Part shown: piece after piece, positions 59,985-64,000 of the stretch
Position numbering within the stretch: the stretch's first letter is position 1
Layout of the letters: the number at the start of each line of letters is the position of its first letter
Assembly: GCA_016109435.1 (NCBI GenBank)
Contig: JAEILR010000007.1
Location: forward strand, 186,001 to 250,000
Reading direction: 5' to 3'
Source: Methanomassiliicoccus sp.
GTDB lineage: Archaea; Thermoplasmatota; Thermoplasmata; Methanomassiliicoccales; Methanomassiliicoccaceae
Length of the DNA: 64,000 nt
Notes under the pieces: generated by a model
What the model saw: only the letters and a program-made list of their open reading frames with translations
What the model was told of the DNA's origin: nothing
Databases searched by the model: none
Position numbers and translations under genes: made by a program

Positions 59985-61150
59985 GAGAGGTAGCGATCAT
60001 CGGCATAGGGGATACGAAGTTCGGGGAGCTGTGGGACCTGTCGTTCCGTCAGATGGGCATCCAGGCCGGATTATCGGCGGTGTACGACGCCAATCTCACC
60101 GGCGACGAGATCGACGCGCTGTACGTCGGCAACATGTCCGCCGGGAAGTTCATCGACCAGGAGCATATCGGGGCATTGATCGCCGACTACTCTGGCCTGG
60201 CGCGGGACCACATCCCCGCCACCAGGGTGGAGGCGGCCGATGCGTCCGGGGGGCTGGCGTTCCGCCAGGGATATATGGCCGTGGCCTCGGGCATGCACGA
60301 CATCGTGGTGGTCGGAGGTGCGGAAAAGATGACCGACGTGGGGGACGTGCAGTCCACCGAGATCCAGGCGACGGCCGCGGACCAGCAGTGGGAGACCTCC
60401 TTCGGCGCCACGGTGGCGTCGCTGCACGCGATGATAGCGCGCCGCCACATGTTCGAGTACGGGACCACCAGGGAGCAGCTCGCCGCTGTGGCGGTGAAGA
60501 ACCACCGCCACGGAGCGCTCAACCCCAAGGCCCAGTTCCAGAAGGAGATCAAGCTAGAATCGGTGATCAAGGCCTCCCCGGTGGCCGAGCCGCTGGGCAT
60601 GTTCGACTGCGCCCCCGTATCTGACGGCGCGGCCGCGGTGGTGCTGTGCCCGTTGGACAAGGCCCGCAAGTACACCGACACCCCGGTGAAGGTGCTCGGT
60701 TCCGGTCAGGCGTCGGACACCCTGGCACTGGCGCATCGGGAGAGCATCACTCGCTTCGACGCTACCACCGTGGCGGCGCGCCGTGCGTTCAAGCAGGCGG
60801 GGATCGAGGCGAGGGGGGTGCAGGTGGCCGAGGTCCATGACAACTTCACCATCTCCGAGATACTGGCCATCGAGGACCTGGGGTTCTTCCCCAAGGGCAC
60901 CGGGGGGAAGGCGACCGCGGACGGGCTGACCTCGTTGGGAGCGGCCCTCGCAGTCAACACCTCCGGCGGGCTCAAGGCCCGCGGTGACCCCATGGGCGCC
61001 ACCGGCATCGCCCAGGTGGTGGAGCTGGTGTACCAGCTCCGGGGCGAGGCGGGCAAGAGGCAGGTGGCCGGCGCCGAGAAGGGCCTGGCCCAGAACGTCG
61101 GAGGGACCGGCGCTACCGCCGTGGTAACAGTGCTGGGGAGGGTGAACTGA
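59981..61150 (+). CDS. Thiolase homologue with substituted catalytic residues
   Basis: 389 residues of the SCP2/archaeal acetoacetyl-CoA thiolase family in the canonical HMG-CoA synthase-thiolase-DUF35 operon. Overall similarity is high ([35 protein letters not shown]-like [15 protein letters not shown]). However, the nucleophile motif EAACASGG reads EAADASGG (Asp87), HDCF reads HDNF (Asn288 after His286) and GHP reads GDP (Asp336). It therefore may not catalyse Claisen condensation in the usual way. The frame is intact, with no frameshift, so it is not an obvious pseudogene. Confidence 0.9.
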   Translation: MREVAIIGIGDTKFGELWDLSFRQMGIQAGLSAVYDANLTGDEIDALYVGNMSAGKFIDQEHIGALIADYSGLARDHIPATRVEAADASGGLAFRQGYMAVASGMHDIVVVGGAEKMTDVGDVQSTEIQATAADQQWETSFGATVASLHAMIARRHMFEYGTTREQLAAVAVKNHRHGALNPKAQFQKEIKLESVIKASPVAEPLGMFDCAPVSDGAAAVVLCPLDKARKYTDTPVKVLGSGQASDTLALAHRESITRFDATTVAARRAFKQAGIEARGVQVAEVHDNFTISEILAIEDLGFFPKGTGGKATADGLTSLGAALAVNTSGGLKARGDPMGATGIAQVVELVYQLRGEAGKRQVAGAEKGLAQNVGGTGATAVVTVLGRVN

Positions 61151-61575
61151 TGGCCGTGGCAAGGTTCTGGAGAGAGAACGAGCCGAGGTACAATCTCACC
61201 GGAGCGAAGTGCGGCAGCTGCGGCCGTCTGTACTTCCCGCCCCGCTCGGTGTGCCCGGTGTGCCACCGGAAGAGCATCGGGAAGATGGAGTCGTTCAAGC
61301 TCAAGGGCACAGGGGAGGTGTTCTCCTTCTCCGTCATCCACGACGCTCCGTCCATGTTCGAGCTGCAGAAGCCGTACGTGATCGCCATCATCCAGATGGA
61401 TGAGGGAATAAGGGTCACCGGCCAGGTCATCGACTGTGACCCCGCGGAGGTGGTCATCGGCATGAAGGTCCGGGCCACCATCCGCAAGCTAGGAGAGGAG
61501 GGCCCGTCCGGGGTCATCAACTATGGCTACAAGTTCGTGCCGGTGAGGCCGAAGGCCGAGGAGAGCCCGAAGTAG
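61150..61575 (+). CDS. DUF35 OB-fold CoA-associated protein
   Basis: 141 residues: an N-terminal rubredoxin-like zinc ribbon (CGSCGRLYFPPRSVCPVC, residues about 21-38) and an OB-fold domain (about 50-115). In the Methanothermococcus complex the DUF35 protein bridges thiolase and HMG-CoA synthase and takes part in a shared CoA-binding site. The ATG overlaps the thiolase stop by one base, consistent with equimolar production. Confidence 0.92.
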   Translation: MAVARFWRENEPRYNLTGAKCGSCGRLYFPPRSVCPVCHRKSIGKMESFKLKGTGEVFSFSVIHDAPSMFELQKPYVIAIIQMDEGIRVTGQVIDCDPAEVVIGMKVRATIRKLGEEGPSGVINYGYKFVPVRPKAEESPK

Positions 61576-61585
61576 GGCCGCGCAC

Positions 61586-64000
61586 TCACCGCGCGTCCCG
61601 GACGATCTCCTTGAACAGCGGGCGGGGAACGAACAGGGCGCGATAGCTCACCGACATCTTTTCCAGGTCCGCGCCCGCCGGCGGCAGCTCCGCCGTCCGA
61701 TTGGGCCAGAGGACCTGGGCCACGATGCCGTCCCCCGGCCGGGCGGCGCCGTCCACACTGACCGCCACCGCCGGCGCTTCCCCTTCATTGGCGATGCGGC
61801 CGTGGCGGAACACGATCTCCGGCAGGAACCTTCCGGTCTCCAGCTCCGCCTCCCCGATGGCCTCGCGCAGCAGCGCCACCGCGGTGGCCACGTCCGGAGC
61901 GGTCAGCGCCCGGCGGTACCTTTCCGATCCCGGCTCCCCGACCCCCAGGGTCTCGGCCAGCGCGGTGAGGTCCGCGTAGCGGCGGGACAGCTCCCTGAGC
62001 TCCAGGACCCGGGCCAGGGGGGCGCCGACGGCCATCCCGGCGTCCCGGACCTGCGTCAGCGCCAGCTCCAGGCGGCCTTCGGACAACGAGCGCTCGGCGG
62101 CGGCCAGCAGGGCGCGGGACGCTCCCGTGTCGCCCTTCTCCGCCTCCACCCTTCTCCTCACTCCGGCAGCGAGGTCGTTGATGCCTCCGGTCACCGCCGA
62201 GCGTACCACGCTCACCGCCTCGCGGACGTTCGGCGCGTCGGCCAGCTCCGACATGCGGAGGTCCAGCAGCCCCTTCGCCTCCGCCGGCAGGTCATCCGCG
62301 CTCATCCCCGCCCGGGGCAGCAGCCTGGCCGCGTTGACCAGGTCGGCCTGGTCGCTGCGGACCGACCGTTCCCTTTCCCGAGCGTGCAGCCTCTCTGCCC
62401 GCAGCAGCGCGCCGTGCATCTGCTCGTACCGGCCGCTCTCCAGCGCCTTTCCCGCGGCCTCGATGAGGTCGGCGGTGCGGGGCACCAGGGACCTGCGGCC
62501 GCCGTCACCCAGCATTCTCGTCCTCGCCTCCTCCAGCCGGGCGGCGGAAAGCTCATGCCGCTTCATCGCCGAGGTGCCCGCGGCCCGGCACTCCTCCGCC
62601 AGGGCCAGGGCGTCATGGAACGATCCCTCGGCGAAGGCCTTCTGCGCCGAGGTCATGATGGTCTCGGCCTCGGCGCGGTACGGCGAGGGCGACAGCCGCA
62701 GCAGGACCTCGGCCATCTTGGAGAGCGCGGCCGCTCCCTGGCCACGGACCTCGGCGAGGTCCTCCAGGCTCTGGTGGTACAGCTCCAGGCCGCGGCGGGC
62801 GGAGATATATCGGTGGCGCTTGATGTCCTCGAGCACCTCCTCCTTGATCTTCCGGGAGGTCCGCTCCAGGTCCCTGCCGCCCAGGGCCTCGATGTTCAGC
62901 TGCCGCTCCGACCGGCCCAGGCTCGCCAGTAGGGCCTCCTGGGCCGATGCCCTGGCCCCCTGCAGCGCCTTCCTGGCCATCTCCGCGACCAGGTTGCTGC
63001 GCCCCCCGGCGCGGTGCCGCTTGGCCGCGGCGAGGAGCTCGCGGGCGTCATCGACCTCGACCCCCAGGACCTCCAGCTCGCGGATGCCCTCCTCCGCCGC
63101 TTCCAACGCCCGGCCCGCCTCGATCCTGGCGGCATTGTACTGCACCGCCTCGCCATAGGCCAGTCTCGCCGCCCTCAGGGCGTCGTAGTAGCGCTGGTCG
63201 GCGAGCAGGCTTTCGGCCTTATCGGTCATGTCCATGATGGGGCCCTCGGCGACCCGCCCGTCGCCGTTGAGGAGCCGGCGGACCGAGGCGATCTCCGAGC
63301 GGATCATGTCGGTGGCCGCCTCCACCATCCTCCGGCGCTCCTCCTTGGCCGATTCCAGGGCCGCCAGCGCCTCTCCGGTCCGCAGCTTCCCCCGGGCCGT
63401 GGCCAGCGCGGCCTCGTTGGCCGCGGTGTCCACCTTCAGCTGCCGCATCACCGGCAGCATGTCCCGGGCGTCCTCGATCATGCGGGGAGCGAGGATGTTC
63501 GCGCCCACCGCCTCTGCCTCCCGGTAGCAGTTACGGGCGGAGGTCCTGGCGCCGTCGTACAGCCCGGCCTCGAACATGCGCTTGGTCTCCCGCAGCATTT
63601 GGGGGACCTTCTCCTCTGGACCAAGTTCAAGTTCGGCGCAGAGCTGGGAGAGGAGGACGATGTGATCGTAGACCTCGTTGTACATGGCGGTGGTCTTCTC
63701 CAGCTCCTTCTGCCCCCCGCTGTAGGCGGTGAACCCCCGCTCCAGGTCATCGACCATCAGCGCCCGGGAGGCCTCCTCCGTGAGGCGGTCGATGTGGGCG
63801 GTGGACACCCCCTTCTTCCGCGCCGCGGCCGAGGAGCGCACCAGCTGGGAGAGGGAGCGGGTCAGCTCGTCCTTGGCCAGCGTGCTGGCGAACTGGATCA
63901 CGTCGCCCACCGGGCGGACCTGCCGGTGATGGTCACCGCCCTCGGCCTCGATGGCCTCCAGCTTCTGCCCCAGGGTCGCGGACTCGATGCCCAGCTGCCT
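61586..64000 (-). CDS. Large helical protein of unknown function (N-terminus beyond window)
   Basis: The minus frame is open from its stop at 61586 to the window end (805 codons), so the true start lies beyond 64000; a GTG at 63910 is only an internal candidate. The product is almost entirely alpha-helical, rich in Ala, Glu, Arg and Leu with repeating two-helix patterns (for example ALAALESAKEERRRM, ALRAARLAYGEA, YRALFVPR at the end), as in TPR-like or coiled-coil proteins. The last 70 residues are beta-rich (FLPEIVFRHGRIANEGEAPA), like a small surface domain. No family is recognised. Confidence 0.75.
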   Translation of the reverse strand, partial: RQLGIESATLGQKLEAIEAEGGDHHRQVRPVGDVIQFASTLAKDELTRSLSQLVRSSAAARKKGVSTAHIDRLTEEASRALMVDDLERGFTAYSGGQKELEKTTAMYNEVYDHIVLLSQLCAELELGPEEKVPQMLRETKRMFEAGLYDGARTSARNCYREAEAVGANILAPRMIEDARDMLPVMRQLKVDTAANEAALATARGKLRTGEALAALESAKEERRRMVEAATDMIRSEIASVRRLLNGDGRVAEGPIMDMTDKAESLLADQRYYDALRAARLAYGEAVQYNAARIEAGRALEAAEEGIRELEVLGVEVDDARELLAAAKRHRAGGRSNLVAEMARKALQGARASAQEALLASLGRSERQLNIEALGGRDLERTSRKIKEEVLEDIKRHRYISARRGLELYHQSLEDLAEVRGQGAAALSKMAEVLLRLSPSPYRAEAETIMTSAQKAFAEGSFHDALALAEECRAAGTSAMKRHELSAARLEEARTRMLGDGGRRSLVPRTADLIEAAGKALESGRYEQMHGALLRAERLHARERERSVRSDQADLVNAARLLPRAGMSADDLPAEAKGLLDLRMSELADAPNVREAVSVVRSAVTGGINDLAAGVRRRVEAEKGDTGASRALLAAAERSLSEGRLELALTQVRDAGMAVGAPLARVLELRELSRRYADLTALAETLGVGEPGSERYRRALTAPDVATAVALLREAIGEAELETGRFLPEIVFRHGRIANEGEAPAVAVSVDGAARPGDGIVAQVLWPNRTAELPPAGADLEKMSVSYRALFVPRPLFKEIVRDAR

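Noticed and set aside
1-64000. CRISPR array or rRNA genes
   Set aside because: No regularly spaced identical repeats and no rRNA-like sequence were found; the only direct tandem repeat noticed is the three-copy pst element.

Overview
The window is G+C-rich archaeal DNA, densely packed with co-directional genes that often overlap by four bases (ATGA/TTGA). TATA boxes lie about 25-35 bases before many starts, and several starts look leaderless. The shikimate route is the archaeal one (AroA'/AroB', GHMP-type shikimate kinase). aPelota, CarAB, an archaeal HMG-CoA synthase/thiolase/DUF35 cluster, an AbrB-PhoU regulator and DUF1638 also point to a euryarchaeon. The combination, with a hydrogenase maturation factor (HypF) and a homocitrate synthase/homoaconitase set, suggests a Thermoplasmata-related, possibly Methanomassiliicoccales-like, lineage. 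That placement is inference; no rRNA is present.

Layout. 1-3.4 kb: the N-terminal part of hypF, gcvH, methylthioadenosine phosphorylase and a flavin reductase-like gene. 3.4-11.5 kb, minus strand: one compact operon hisG-hisC-hisH-hisA-hisB-hisF-hisIE-PHP-lysC-pheA. 11.6-14.5 kb: a B12-binding radical SAM enzyme, an MFS transporter and a tiny Cys-rich gene. 14.5-25.4 kb, minus strand: an 11-gene superoperon aroA'-aroB'-aroDE-aroK-aroA-aroC-tyrA-asd-COG1900-NIL/ferredoxin-COG2122. It joins aromatic amino acid synthesis to the aspartate-semialdehyde route to homocysteine, and a divergent ACT-domain regulator faces it. 26-31.2 kb: an EamA transporter and carAB. 31.5-35.9 kb: aPelota, then homocitrate synthase and the two homoaconitase-type subunits. 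35.9-41.4 kb: a phosphate regulon, with an AbrB-PhoU regulator divergent from pstSCAB-phoU across a promoter carrying three tandem 10-bp repeats. 41.4-44 kb: an isocitrate/isopropylmalate dehydrogenase-type gene followed by two membrane-protein genes. 44-55.9 kb: accessory genes (zinc ribbons, MFS, CopB-type P-type ATPase, YkgJ-like, ROK kinase, HTH regulator, DUF1638, GNAT, aldo/keto reductase). 56-57.4 kb: tRNA-Pro(CGG) with a TnpB gene directly upstream. 57.5-61.6 kb: a membrane protein and the mevalonate-entry operon (HTH regulator, HMG-CoA synthase, thiolase homologue, DUF35). 61.6-64 kb: a long helical protein running off the window.

The genes connect through aspartate semialdehyde. LysC (his operon) and Asd (aro operon) make it; AroA' uses it for aromatics, and the COG1900/NIL-ferredoxin/COG2122 set is expected to use it for homocysteine. 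The most striking anomaly is the thiolase homologue of the mevalonate operon: it keeps the fold motifs but has Asp, Asn and Asp where the nucleophilic Cys, the HDCF Cys and the GHP His are expected, while its partner HMG-CoA synthase keeps its catalytic residues. Other points of interest are candidate operators at the pst, aro and HTH/DUF1638 promoters, a PHP-family candidate for the histidinol-phosphatase step, and a TnpB whose reading frame runs into a tRNA promoter.
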